A program made the translations under genes and the position numbers. Source: an uncultured Pelagibacteraceae bacterium (lineage in GTDB: Bacteria; Pseudomonadota; Alphaproteobacteria; Pelagibacterales; Pelagibacteraceae). From it: a stretch of DNA of 64,000 bases. The notes under the pieces are model-generated. The model had not been told where the DNA came from and did not search any database. It saw only the letters and a list, made by a program, of their open reading frames with translations. Location of the stretch: the NCBI GenBank assembly GCA_902598015.1, contig CACJZT010000002.1:62001-126000 (forward strand), written 5' to 3'. Below are positions 34,590 to 44,638 of this stretch, in pieces. Each line of letters begins with the position of its first letter. Within the stretch, counting starts at the first letter, position 1.

Positions 34590-35674
34590 TATCTAAGTTT
34601 CAAAGTTGCTAATCCAATCATCGCTAGAATAATAGAAATTATCCAAAATCTAATTACAACCGTTGACTCTGGCCATCCTTTTTTTTCAAAATGATGGTGT
34701 ATTGGAGCCATTTTAAATATTCTTTTACCTGTTAATTTAAAGGAAATAACTTGAACTATTACAGAAACAGCTTCTAAAACAAACAATCCACCTGTTATTG
34801 CCAACACAATTTCATGCTTAGTTATTATACCAACCGCTCCCAGTGAACCACCTAATGATAAAGATCCAGTGTCTCCCATAAAAATTTTTGCCGGTGGTGC
34901 ATTAAACCATAAAAAACCTAAACAAGCTCCAATTATTGATCCACAAAAAATCGAAGCTTCTCCTACACCCTCTATATATGCGATCTGAAGATAATCAGAA
35001 AAAATTATGTTACCAGAGACGTAACTAATAAATGCAAAACAAGCAGCAACTAACATAACAGGAACTGTTGCTAATCCGTCTAAACCATCTGTTAAATTAA
35101 CTGCATTTGAAGCTCCAACTAATATGAACATATAAAAAGGTATAAAAAACCAGCCAAGATTGATTACTAAGTTTTTGAAAAAAGGAAAATATAGATTGTT
35201 TATTTGATCAGAATTACTTGTGATATAAAGTATAAATATACCAATCAAAGCTAAAATAATTTGTAGAGAGAACTTTAGTTTAGAAGAAATTCCATTCGAA
35301 CTTTTTAATTTTATTTTTTTATAATCGTCATAAGCTCCCAATAATCCAAAAGAAGCTGCAATAAATATTAAAAACCAATTGTAAGGATTTGATAAGTCAC
35401 CCCATAGCAATACTCCTGAAAAAACACCTAGTAATATTATTAGTCCTCCCATTGTAGGTGTTCCAATTTTTCTAATTATATGATCGCTAGGTCCATCTTC
35501 TCTGATTGGATTATGAATCTGTTTTGAAGAAAAAAAATTAATTAATGGGTTTCCAACTAAAAAAACAACAACCATAGCTGTAAACATAGAAAGACCAGTT
35601 CTTACTGTTAAATATTTAAAAACATTCAAAAAACTAAATTGATCTACTAGAATTGAAAAAAGTTCAAACAACAT
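34589..35674 (-). CDS. mraY: phospho-N-acetylmuramoyl-pentapeptide transferase
   Basis: GTPTMGGL, NLTDGLDGLA, MGDTGSLSLGG, PIHHHFEKKGWPE. Confidence 0.97.
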   Translation of the reverse strand: MLFELFSILVDQFSFLNVFKYLTVRTGLSMFTAMVVVFLVGNPLINFFSSKQIHNPIREDGPSDHIIRKIGTPTMGGLIILLGVFSGVLLWGDLSNPYNWFLIFIAASFGLLGAYDDYKKIKLKSSNGISSKLKFSLQIILALIGIFILYITSNSDQINNLYFPFFKNLVINLGWFFIPFYMFILVGASNAVNLTDGLDGLATVPVMLVAACFAFISYVSGNIIFSDYLQIAYIEGVGEASIFCGSIIGACLGFLWFNAPPAKIFMGDTGSLSLGGSLGAVGIITKHEIVLAITGGLFVLEAVSVIVQVISFKLTGKRIFKMAPIHHHFEKKGWPESTVVIRFWIISIILAMIGLATLKLR

Positions 35675-38502
35675 TAAGATTTTGATCCAATTTGTTTGGT
35701 TATTTTATTTAGTCCTGTAGAATTTGAGCCCTTTATCATTAAAAAATCACCATTATTTAAATCATTTTTTATTATATTAAGAATTTCACTAGTTGATTTA
35801 AGTATTTTTCCTCTTTTTTGTGTTCTAATTTTGTTAAATGTTTCTGTGATATAATTCCCATAAACAAACAACTTTTTGAACTTTGCCTTATTGATATTTT
35901 TTGCAGCTTCAATATGAAGTTTTTTTGAAAATTTTCCTAATTCTAACATGTCACCTAGTAGTATAAATTTTTTATTTGGATTTACTTTTAAATTATCAAA
36001 TTTCTTAATTGAGAAATTAAGAGATAATGGATTTGAGTTATAACTTTCATCTATTATATTAACTTTTTTAGATCCGACAGTGAATTTTTTTATATTTCCT
36101 CTACCACTTGGTATTTTATAATTAGAAAAAAAGTTACTTTTTATTTTATCAATGATATTTAAACTTTTACAAACTGCTATTGAAGCCAATATATTATCCA
36201 AATAAGGTAATAAGTTATTATTAATTTTAAAATTAAAAGTTTTAGAAGCTACGTCAATATAAATGATATAAGATTTTGTAGATTTTTTTATTTTAGATAA
36301 TCTAATATTAGAATTTTTGTGTTTACCAAAAGAAATGATATTTAAATTATTTTTGTTTGCTAAATTTGAAAAAAAATCAAAAAATTTATCGTCTTTATTC
36401 AATACAATTGTACCATTTTTTCTTATGTTAAAAATAATCTCTGATTTGGCTTTAGCTATATCCAATAAAGATTTAAAATTTTTGGCGTGCGCATAACTGA
36501 TGTTTGTAATAACTCCAACGTCTGGTTTAATTATTTTTGATAAATAGTCTATTTCTCCCTTTTTATCCATTCCAATTTCAAATATTCCATAAGTCGTATC
36601 TTTATTTAAATTTATTAATGAAATCGGCAAACCGAATTTATTATTGAATGAATTTTTTGAATATGTTGTGGAATAATTTTTTTGAAGACATTGTCCTAAC
36701 AATTCTTTCAGCGAAGTTTTGCCTGAAGATCCTGTAATTGCAACTTGAGATGCATTAGAAGAAATTCTTATCTTTTGTGAAAATTTAATTAATAATTCTA
36801 GGGTGCTTTTAACATTAATCTTTTTTTTACTATCATTTTTGTTATTTTGAAGTATTGCTAATTTTGCTCCATTTTTTAGAGCCTCGTCTGCAAAATCATT
36901 TCCATTAAAAGATTTCCCCTTAATTCCAAGGAAAATTTTATCTTTATTTTGTTCTTTCGAATTAGTGCTAATTTTTAGATTTTTTATTCTATCTAATTTT
37001 TTGTTATTTATACTTTCTTTAAGTATATTTAATTTCCAATCATTTGATAAAATTTTATTTTTTAAAATTATTGATTTTTTTATATTATCTTTGTCAGAAA
37101 ATTTATTTTTCTTAATATATTCTTGAGTGTTTTCATGTCCCTTTCCTGCAATAATTAAAACCTCATCAGACTTACTATTTAAAATTGCTTTTTTTATAGC
37201 TAATTTTCTTGATGGTATTTCAATCATTTTAGATGGTAAAATTGATTTCTTAATACTTGCTCTGATATTTTCTGGATTTTCACTTCTAGGATTATCGTCT
37301 GTAAGATAAATATAATTACATAGTTTGTTAGCAATTTTGCCCATTATTGGTCTTTTTTCTTTATCTCTTTCACCACCACATCCAAATACAATATTAATTT
37401 TTCTTAAACCAAATTGTTCTTTAATATTTTCTATACTTGTTTTAAGAGCCCCTGGAGTATGAGCATAGTCTAAAATAAAAATTGAATTATCTTTGGTTGT
37501 TCCGACTATCTCTAGCCTTCCTTTTGTGGGTTTAATATACTTAAGTTTTTTAACAATATCACCAATTTTTAGATTACTTTTAATTGCTGCTGCAATAGCC
37601 ATCATCAAATTCTTAATTTGTATTTTTCCAATTAGGCTTGTTTTAAATTGGTATTCCTTATTTTGAAAAGTAAACTTTATATGTTGGTAGTTATTTAAAA
37701 TTTTAATTGAATTAATTTTTAAATGACTATCTGATGTACCAATGTTAAATAATTTTAATTTTTTTCTTTTGGCTATTTTTTTAAAGATTTGTGAATATTT
37801 TAAATCATTATCAAATATCAAATTTCCATTTTTATTTGTCAACTCATTAAATAAAATTAATTTTGAATTAAAATAATTTTTATAATTTTTGTGATAATCT
37901 AAATGATCTCTGCTTAAATTAGTGAATATAGATGTGCTAAATTTAATACCATGTAATCTTTTTTGATGAAGGCCATGACTTGATGCTTCTAAAATTACAT
38001 TTTCAATTTTTTTTTTCTTTAAATTTGTAAGTATTTTATTAATTGTAATGGCATCAACAGTTGTATTATTAAGTTTTAAGTTAACATAATTCGATTTTAC
38101 GCCTAAAGTTCCAATAGAGGCTACTCTTTTTTTATTAAGTTTTAATATCTGGTGATAAAAATTGACTATAGATGATTTACCGTTTGTACCAGTTACAGCA
38201 ATTATATTGTTTGGTTTTTTATTATAATATTTATTTGCAAAACTTGATAAGGCTAATCTAGGATCACTTACTTTTATATATAATACACCTTTATTGATTC
38301 CAGTTTTAAATTTATTTGATACAATTATTTGGGCTCCTCTTTTAATGGCATCATTTATGAAATTATTTCCATTAAATTTACTACCCTGTATTGCAAAAAA
38401 TATATAATTTTTTTTTATTTTTTTTGAATTAAATTCAAATCCATTAAAACTTTTATTATTAAAATCTTTTTTAAGATTTTTAAAAAAGCTTTTTAATATC
38501 AT
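35674..38502 (-). CDS. murE-murF: MurE-MurF fusion protein (tripeptide and tripeptide--D-Ala-D-Ala ligases)
   Basis: Single 942-aa ORF with two Mur ligase modules: VTGTNGKSSIV ... DDNPRSENP (meso-DAP-type MurE), then ITGSSGKTSLKELL ... DESYNSNPLS (MurF). Confidence 0.93.
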   Translation of the reverse strand: MILKSFFKNLKKDFNNKSFNGFEFNSKKIKKNYIFFAIQGSKFNGNNFINDAIKRGAQIIVSNKFKTGINKGVLYIKVSDPRLALSSFANKYYNKKPNNIIAVTGTNGKSSIVNFYHQILKLNKKRVASIGTLGVKSNYVNLKLNNTTVDAITINKILTNLKKKKIENVILEASSHGLHQKRLHGIKFSTSIFTNLSRDHLDYHKNYKNYFNSKLILFNELTNKNGNLIFDNDLKYSQIFKKIAKRKKLKLFNIGTSDSHLKINSIKILNNYQHIKFTFQNKEYQFKTSLIGKIQIKNLMMAIAAAIKSNLKIGDIVKKLKYIKPTKGRLEIVGTTKDNSIFILDYAHTPGALKTSIENIKEQFGLRKINIVFGCGGERDKEKRPIMGKIANKLCNYIYLTDDNPRSENPENIRASIKKSILPSKMIEIPSRKLAIKKAILNSKSDEVLIIAGKGHENTQEYIKKNKFSDKDNIKKSIILKNKILSNDWKLNILKESINNKKLDRIKNLKISTNSKEQNKDKIFLGIKGKSFNGNDFADEALKNGAKLAILQNNKNDSKKKINVKSTLELLIKFSQKIRISSNASQVAITGSSGKTSLKELLGQCLQKNYSTTYSKNSFNNKFGLPISLINLNKDTTYGIFEIGMDKKGEIDYLSKIIKPDVGVITNISYAHAKNFKSLLDIAKAKSEIIFNIRKNGTIVLNKDDKFFDFFSNLANKNNLNIISFGKHKNSNIRLSKIKKSTKSYIIYIDVASKTFNFKINNNLLPYLDNILASIAVCKSLNIIDKIKSNFFSNYKIPSGRGNIKKFTVGSKKVNIIDESYNSNPLSLNFSIKKFDNLKVNPNKKFILLGDMLELGKFSKKLHIEAAKNINKAKFKKLFVYGNYITETFNKIRTQKRGKILKSTSEILNIIKNDLNNGDFLMIKGSNSTGLNKITKQIGSKS

Positions 38503-38513
38503 TATGAAATTTC

Positions 38514-40145
38514 TTAATATTTTATGGCTAAAATAGGCCCGATTTTTTCAATTATATTTTTGGCAACCTCAACAGAAGTCCAGCCAGCGGTATTAAAAGG
38601 TGTGCCTATTATCTTCCTTTTTTTACCATCATTATATTCATAAATATAAGTTTCACTCAATTTTGGTTCATCTAATAAAACAATTAAAACATATTTTGGA
38701 GAAGATATTGGAAAAATTGAAGCAAAAGTATTTATTTTTTTTTTAGAATATTTACCCTTTATAGATTTTTGAGCTGTTCCTGTTTTTCCAGCAATTTCAT
38801 AACCAGCAATATTTGCTAAATTAGCTGTGCCCTGTTCGGATGTTACAATTTTTCTCAATATTTCATTAATTTTATTCGAATTTTCTTGTGTAATTATTTG
38901 CTCACCTCTTTTTAAATTTTTCTCTTTTTTAATTAAAGTTGGTTTTATTTTATATCCACCATTTGCAATTGTTGCATAGGCTTTTGCAAGTTGAAGTGGT
39001 GTGGTTGTTATACCATGACCATATGCTGATGTAGCTAATTTACATTTTCCCCATTTAAAAGGAATTGGATTTCCAACTTCTTCAATATCAAATTGTATTT
39101 TATTTAATAAATCTAATTTTTCTAGAAAATCTTTAAAATTTTCTAAACCGACTTTCTGAGCAATTTTGATTGAGCCAATATTTCCAGATCTAATCAATAT
39201 TTCTTCTGCAGTAAGACTAGATGGAATATCCATATCATATTCAGAGATTGACCTTCCCGCACATTTTATTTTTTTTGGTAGATTTTTAAAAAGGGTATCT
39301 TCTTGGATAACATTTTGTTGAAGTCCAGCAGCCAGTGTAAATGTTTTAAAAACTGATCCGAGTTCATAAACACCTTTTGTGGATCTGTTTATAAATTTTT
39401 TATCAGAAATATCTTCTCTTTTATTTAAATCAAAATCTGGTATAGAAACCATCGATATAATCTCACCGCTGTTAACGTTCATTAAAATGGCTGTACTTCC
39501 ATAACTATTAAAAATTTCTTGAAATTTTAACAACTCTTCTCTTATCAAATATTGTATTTCAGTATCTAAAGAAAGTTTTAATGGCTTGTTCGAAGTTGTT
39601 AATTCATAGTCAAAAGATTTTTCTATACCAGACACACCATTATTATCTGTATCAATCTGTCCCAATATATGACTGAAAAGATTACCGTTAGGATAAACAC
39701 GAGCAATGTTTTCTTCCTCTTTAAACGATTTTTCTCCCAGCAATTTTATTTTTTCTAGTTTCGCTGGAGATATTTTCTTTTTGACATAAAAAAACTTTTT
39801 TCCGTTGATTTCCTCTTCAAAATTCTTGTCAGGAAATATTAATTTTAAAGAAATTAATAATTTTTCTTTGTTAATTAGTTGACTTGGATTTATGCCTAAA
39901 TTGGTCACACGCACTGTTTTAGCAATAATATTTCCATTTCTATCCATGATAGATGCTCTATATTTTTCTTTTTCTTTTAAAGTTTGAGTTTGGTTTATTT
40001 TTTTAAATCCTAGATAGATAGTTTTAGACGTAAAAATTATTGTAATTATAAAAAAGATGAAGAAAATAAATGATATACGTTCAAAAGATATTTTTAAATT
40101 TGATCTATTTGCTTCAAATTTAAAATTTTCGTCAATATTATTCAT
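38514..40145 (-). CDS. ftsI: FtsI/PBP3 division transpeptidase
   Basis: STKGVYELGSVFKTFT (SxxK), SGN, KTGTAQK motifs. Confidence 0.95.
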   Translation of the reverse strand: MNNIDENFKFEANRSNLKISFERISFIFFIFFIITIIFTSKTIYLGFKKINQTQTLKEKEKYRASIMDRNGNIIAKTVRVTNLGINPSQLINKEKLLISLKLIFPDKNFEEEINGKKFFYVKKKISPAKLEKIKLLGEKSFKEEENIARVYPNGNLFSHILGQIDTDNNGVSGIEKSFDYELTTSNKPLKLSLDTEIQYLIREELLKFQEIFNSYGSTAILMNVNSGEIISMVSIPDFDLNKREDISDKKFINRSTKGVYELGSVFKTFTLAAGLQQNVIQEDTLFKNLPKKIKCAGRSISEYDMDIPSSLTAEEILIRSGNIGSIKIAQKVGLENFKDFLEKLDLLNKIQFDIEEVGNPIPFKWGKCKLATSAYGHGITTTPLQLAKAYATIANGGYKIKPTLIKKEKNLKRGEQIITQENSNKINEILRKIVTSEQGTANLANIAGYEIAGKTGTAQKSIKGKYSKKKINTFASIFPISSPKYVLIVLLDEPKLSETYIYEYNDGKKRKIIGTPFNTAGWTSVEVAKNIIEKIGPILAIKY

Positions 40146-40413
40146 TATTAAATTTAAAAATTTTTAAATCTGTAATTTTTTTTTTTTTTAATTCTTTATC
40201 AAAATATATTTTGGAATATTCCATTAATTTATTTGGTGATGTAAGATAATTGTAATCAAATAAAATTAACTCATAAATATCATTGAGAGCTCTGATATCT
40301 TCTTGAGTTTCAAAAATTAGTTTATCAAGTTTTTTTGTCGAATTTTTTGTAAAAGCAGTTGAAATTATGAGAATGATAATTGGGATAAATAAAAGAATTT
40401 TTTTATGCATCAA
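40138..40413 (-). CDS. ftsL: FtsL-like small bitopic membrane protein
   Basis: 91 aa, single N-terminal TM; position between rsmH and ftsI. Confidence 0.7.
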   Translation of the reverse strand: MMHKKILLFIPIIILIISTAFTKNSTKKLDKLIFETQEDIRALNDIYELILFDYNYLTSPNKLMEYSKIYFDKELKKKKITDLKIFKFNNE

Positions 40414-41395
40414 AGTTCAAATTTTCTATATCTTTTAAGTATTTAAAATTACTAACAAATTTTTTAAAGTTGCATCCATTCTCTAATTTATATGCAAATC
40501 TAAGTTTTGCTGACCTTGAGGGGGGATTAATATTAATCTCACCGGATGATGGAACTATTGGTTTTTTTTTTGTTAAATTAAAATACTTTTTAGTTGAAAT
40601 ACTTTTTGGCAAATATCTAGAAGAATTTTTTACTTCTGAGTATTCTTTAAAAAAAAACTTTACTATTTTATCCTCAATAGAATGAAAAGTAACAACTGCT
40701 ATTGCTCCACCAATTGGCAAAATATTGTAGGCTTTTATTAAACCATATATCAGCTCTGTTATCTCTTTATTTACAAAAATTCTAAGAGCTTGAAAAACTT
40801 TAGTGGATTTATTTTTTCCACTTTTCTTTTTTTTTACACCTTCAATGATTTCTACTAAATTTTCAGTTTTAATTTTTTTATTTTTTCTTAATTGTATTAT
40901 TTTTTTTGAAATTGGTTTTGCAAATTTTTCATCACCGAAATACTTGAAAATTTTATAGAGACTTTGTTGGCTCATTTTTGATATTACATCATCACAAGAA
41001 AAATCATTTAATCCCATTCTCATGTCTAGTTTGCCTTTACTATTAAAAGATATGCCTCTATTTAGATCAGAAACCTGATTTAATGAATATCCCAGATCAA
41101 AAATAATTGCTTTAATATTATCTTCATTTATTTGATCGATATCTGAAAATTTTTTGTTATAAAATTTAAATCTTTTTTTATACTTTGTGTGAAATTGATT
41201 AGCTACACTATTGACAGAATTATCTCTATCTAGTGCTACAATATTATTTAAGTTATTCTCTAAAATCTTTTTTGAATAACCGCCTGCACCAAATGTGCAA
41301 TCGATAAATGTGCCACCATAAAGAGGGGAAATAATACTAACTAATTCGTTTAGTAATACTGGAAAATGTTTTTCCAGATTTATGGTGGCATTCAT
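40403..41395 (-). CDS. rsmH: 16S rRNA (cytosine1402-N4)-methyltransferase
   Basis: HFPVLLNELV, FIDCTFGAGGYS, FDLGYSLNQV, VVTFHSIEDKIVK, NPPSRSAKLR. Confidence 0.96.
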   Translation of the reverse strand: MNATINLEKHFPVLLNELVSIISPLYGGTFIDCTFGAGGYSKKILENNLNNIVALDRDNSVNSVANQFHTKYKKRFKFYNKKFSDIDQINEDNIKAIIFDLGYSLNQVSDLNRGISFNSKGKLDMRMGLNDFSCDDVISKMSQQSLYKIFKYFGDEKFAKPISKKIIQLRKNKKIKTENLVEIIEGVKKKKSGKNKSTKVFQALRIFVNKEITELIYGLIKAYNILPIGGAIAVVTFHSIEDKIVKFFFKEYSEVKNSSRYLPKSISTKKYFNLTKKKPIVPSSGEININPPSRSAKLRFAYKLENGCNFKKFVSNFKYLKDIENLNFDA

Positions 41396-41413
41396 TTATT
41401 TTTTTGAAGACCA

Positions 41414-42859
41414 TTAATTCTTTTGTCTTCTCAAAAATGCTGGAATTTCTAAATCTTCTTCGTCCTCAGAGTTTATTTCTTCTGGTGAAGTTGATAACTC
41501 CTCGTTAGCATCTGAATTAAATAGCTCAGGGGTATCATCATCACTCAACTCAAAATTCTCCAAACCATTATTTTCAGATACTTGCTCATCTATATTGCTT
41601 TCAAATTCAGAATTTACTGAGCTAGCTACAGGTGCTTCTGTTTGCTCTAAATCCTCAACATTTATAGTGCTTGATGACTCATTTGCATAATTAGTATCTA
41701 TACTTTTAGAACTCAATTCTTCATTCTTCTCTTCTTCCTCTATTTTAAGAGCGTTAGCTCCATTAGTAATTATTGAGTTGTTATTTGTAAATTGGAAAGA
41801 TTGAGTTGATGCAGAATTTGAAAACTCAGAATAACCTGGATTTCTATTTTGAATTCTATGCACCATGTTAATTACTGATTTAGGCTCGGGTTGTTGTCCA
41901 TCTAATGCAGTAGCAACAATTGAAACTCTCATTAATCCATCCAAACTATCATCGGTTATAGCTCCTATAATTAATTCTGCTTCTGGATCGACTTCGGCTC
42001 TTACTTTATTCACAGCTTCATCTACTTCAAATAATTTTAAATCTTTGCCTCCTGTTATATTAACCAAAAGTCCTTTTGCCCCTTTTAAAGAATAATCGTC
42101 AATTAATGGATTATTAATTGCTGACTCAGCAGCTTTGACTGCTCTACCTTCTCCGTCAGCTTGACCTGTGCCCATCATAGCTTTGCCCATTGAACTCATA
42201 ACAGTTTCAACATCAGCAAAATCCAAATTAATTAGTCCCGGTCTAACCATTAAATCAGTTATACTTTGAACACCATGAAGCAAAACATCATTTGATAAAG
42301 CAAAAGATTCTTCAAAAGTTGTTTGTTCACTTGCAATCTTGAATAAATTTTGATTTGGAACAACTATAATAGTATCAACATGTTTTCGAAGTTCTTCTAA
42401 GCCTTGTTGAGCTTTTCTCATTCTTGAAGGGCCCTCATATAAGAAAGGTAGAGTTATAACCCCGACTGTTAAGATATTAAGTTCTTTTGCAGCTCTAGCA
42501 ATTACATGAGCAGATCCAGTTCCAGTACCACCACCCATTCCAGCCGTAATGAAAACCATATTTGCACCCTGCAATATATTTACAATTTCATTTAAAGACT
42601 CGTCTGCAGCAGCTTGACCAATATCTAGTTTTGCACCTGCTCCTAGGCCTTTAGTTAAATTTAATCCCATCTGAATTTTCGTTTGAGCCTTACTTAATCT
42701 TAAATCTTGAGCATCTGTATTGACTGCAATAAACTCAACGCCCTGAAGGCCGGCCTCAATCATTCCATTGATTGCATTTCCACCCGCTCCTCCTACTCCT
42801 AATACTAGAATTCTAGGTTTCAGTTCTTTTATATCTGGTGTTTTAAAGTTTAATGTCAT
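41414..42859 (-). CDS. ftsZ: cell division protein FtsZ
   Basis: [40 protein letters not shown]-type block, C-terminal peptide [11 protein letters not shown]. Confidence 0.98.
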   Translation of the reverse strand: MTLNFKTPDIKELKPRILVLGVGGAGGNAINGMIEAGLQGVEFIAVNTDAQDLRLSKAQTKIQMGLNLTKGLGAGAKLDIGQAAADESLNEIVNILQGANMVFITAGMGGGTGTGSAHVIARAAKELNILTVGVITLPFLYEGPSRMRKAQQGLEELRKHVDTIIVVPNQNLFKIASEQTTFEESFALSNDVLLHGVQSITDLMVRPGLINLDFADVETVMSSMGKAMMGTGQADGEGRAVKAAESAINNPLIDDYSLKGAKGLLVNITGGKDLKLFEVDEAVNKVRAEVDPEAELIIGAITDDSLDGLMRVSIVATALDGQQPEPKSVINMVHRIQNRNPGYSEFSNSASTQSFQFTNNNSIITNGANALKIEEEEKNEELSSKSIDTNYANESSSTINVEDLEQTEAPVASSVNSEFESNIDEQVSENNGLENFELSDDDTPELFNSDANEELSTSPEEINSEDEEDLEIPAFLRRQKN

Positions 42860-42871
42860 ATTTTTCCCCTT

Positions 42872-43327
42872 TTAGTTATTGAATTGCTTTTCCCATTTAA
42901 GACTTGCTCTATTAATATTAGATTTTTTCCTAGCGTTTGCCCTAAATTTTTCAAAATGTGTTGGTTCCCATATTTGGAATGTTTTGCCTTGACCAACAAA
43001 TAACATGCTGTTTTTAATTCTTGCATGTTTTAATAATTTTGTAGTTATTTGAACTCTACCCTCACTATCAAATTGTAAATTTATACTTTCCGATAATATA
43101 GATGTTGCAAAATAATCTTTCTTTTCTTCAAATGGATTCAATGAGTCTATTGCATTAGATATTTTTTCAATTCGATCTTGTGGCCATGATTCAATGCATA
43201 GATTGTTAAATGATGGATAACAAATTATTCCATTGTAGCCAATGTTTGATAAATATGATCTATATGATGCAGGCACTGAAACCCTTCCTTTTTTGTCCAA
43301 TTTGTTTTCGTAGGTAGATAAAAACAT
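42872..43327 (-). CDS. mraZ: MraZ transcriptional regulator
   Basis: FLSTYENKLDKKGRVSVPASYR and second AbrB-like repeat (LQFDSEGRVQITTKLLKHA). Confidence 0.94.
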   Translation of the reverse strand: MFLSTYENKLDKKGRVSVPASYRSYLSNIGYNGIICYPSFNNLCIESWPQDRIEKISNAIDSLNPFEEKKDYFATSILSESINLQFDSEGRVQITTKLLKHARIKNSMLFVGQGKTFQIWEPTHFEKFRANARKKSNINRASLKWEKQFNN

Positions 43328-43348
43328 AAACCATATTGTCCCAATTTT

Positions 43349-43391
43349 TGGGTTTTTATGGGATAATATGGGTTTTATTTGTTAGCGTCAA
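43349..43391 (-). promoter_or_regulatory. mraZ/dcw promoter with overlapping MraZ-type operator
   Basis: Minus-strand TTGACG (43386-43391), 17-nt spacer, TATTAT (43363-43368). Three TGGG repeats on the plus strand at 43349, 43359 and 43369, period exactly 10 bp. Confidence 0.75.
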
Positions 43392-43454
43392 TAGCTAATA
43401 TTATGGAACTTTAATATAAAAATTTAATAATTATTTGGATTTATTTTAATGAAA

Positions 43455-43814
43455 TGCCAGATAAACTATAAGCCGGGTTCTGTCTTTTAAACTTATCATT
43501 TATCTAGGCTTTAAATCACTTTAAAGCTCAAGCAACTAACCCTGATGACTAGCCAAAGACTGCTTTTAGTTATTTCTAACAATGTCATCTCTACTCAGTC
43601 TTGCTCCCAGTGGGGTTTTCCATGCGCTAGTTGTTACCAACTTAGCCGGTGTGCTCTTACCACACCTTTTCACCCTTGCCTTGATAAGGCGGTTTATTTT
43701 CTGTGGCACTATCCCTAGGGTTTCCCCCGCCAACTGTTAACTGGCACTGTGTCTTTGTAGAGCCCGGACTTTCCTCTTTAAAAAATTAAAGCGATAAGTC
43801 ATTTATCTGGCTTA
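43455..43814 (-). ncRNA. rnpB: RNase P RNA (bacterial class A)
   Basis: Minus strand contains GAGGAAAGTCCGGGCTC, GGCGGGGGAAACCCTAGGGATAGTGCCACAGAAA and terminal ACAGAACCCGGCTTATAGTTTATCTGGC. Ends pair (GCCAGATAAA / TTTATCTGGC). Boundaries approximate. Confidence 0.95.
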
Positions 43815-43851
43815 AAAGATTTATTATAATTTAATTAAATTACAACTATTT

Positions 43852-44580
43852 TTAATTCAAATAAATCAAGGATTTTAAAATTGCATATGACTCTTGATCA
43901 ACGATATTGCTAATTAATTGTGGTCTAAACCTTCTCTGAAAGTTTTTATAAATTTTAATTCTTTCATTTAGATTTTTTGTCGATTTATAGCCAAATTTAA
44001 ATAATAATTGAAAGAAATTTTCGCTATCATTTAGTTTTATACTTCTTAATTTTTTACAATTTTTTTCACTTAAACTATGCCATAAAGATATTTTTTTCTT
44101 ATTTAACAATTTCCATGGAAATTTTTCACCTGGATCTTTTTTTCTGAGTGGTGCAATATCTGAGTGTCCTAATATATTTTCTTTTTTGATTTTATATTTT
44201 TTTTTCAATTTTTTTGACAAATTAATAATTGAAGCAACTTGTTTTTGATTAAATTTCTTATATCCATGATTGTGCCCAGGGTTATAGATCTCTATGCCGA
44301 TTGAATTTGAATTAATAGACTTGTCTTTTTTCCAAGATGAAATACCAGCGTGCCATGCAATATATAAGTCTGGAACAATTTTTATAATTTCTCCATTATT
44401 TTTTATAAAATAATGACAACTTACCTTTGTACTCTCATTTGTTAATCTTTTAATTGCTGCATTTTCAGACTTCATGCCCGTATAATGAAAAATTAAATAC
44501 TTAACTTTAGAATTGCTTCTTTTCTTTCTATCGAAATTAGGAGAGTAATTTATTGACATTTTTTCAACATTTTTCTGCAT
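43852..44580 (-). CDS. N-acetylmuramoyl-L-alanine amidase (AmiD-like)
   Basis: YLIFHYTGMKS, VSCHYFI, AWHAGISSW, GHSDIAPLRKKDPGEKFPW amidase_2 motifs. Confidence 0.9.
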   Translation of the reverse strand: MQKNVEKMSINYSPNFDRKKRSNSKVKYLIFHYTGMKSENAAIKRLTNESTKVSCHYFIKNNGEIIKIVPDLYIAWHAGISSWKKDKSINSNSIGIEIYNPGHNHGYKKFNQKQVASIINLSKKLKKKYKIKKENILGHSDIAPLRKKDPGEKFPWKLLNKKKISLWHSLSEKNCKKLRSIKLNDSENFFQLLFKFGYKSTKNLNERIKIYKNFQRRFRPQLISNIVDQESYAILKSLIYLN

Positions 44581-44638
44581 AATTTAAAACAATTTATCTT
44601 TATATTGCTACTAATTGTACTATAAATATAACTATACT

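Noticed and set aside
41865-42095. 76-aa antisense ORF within ftsZ
   Set aside because: Antisense of a highly conserved gene; no start signals or known domain.
43450-43850. Region first considered a CRISPR/repeat or riboswitch because of dense GC-rich hairpins
   Set aside because: Explained by RNase P RNA consensus sequences on the minus strand.
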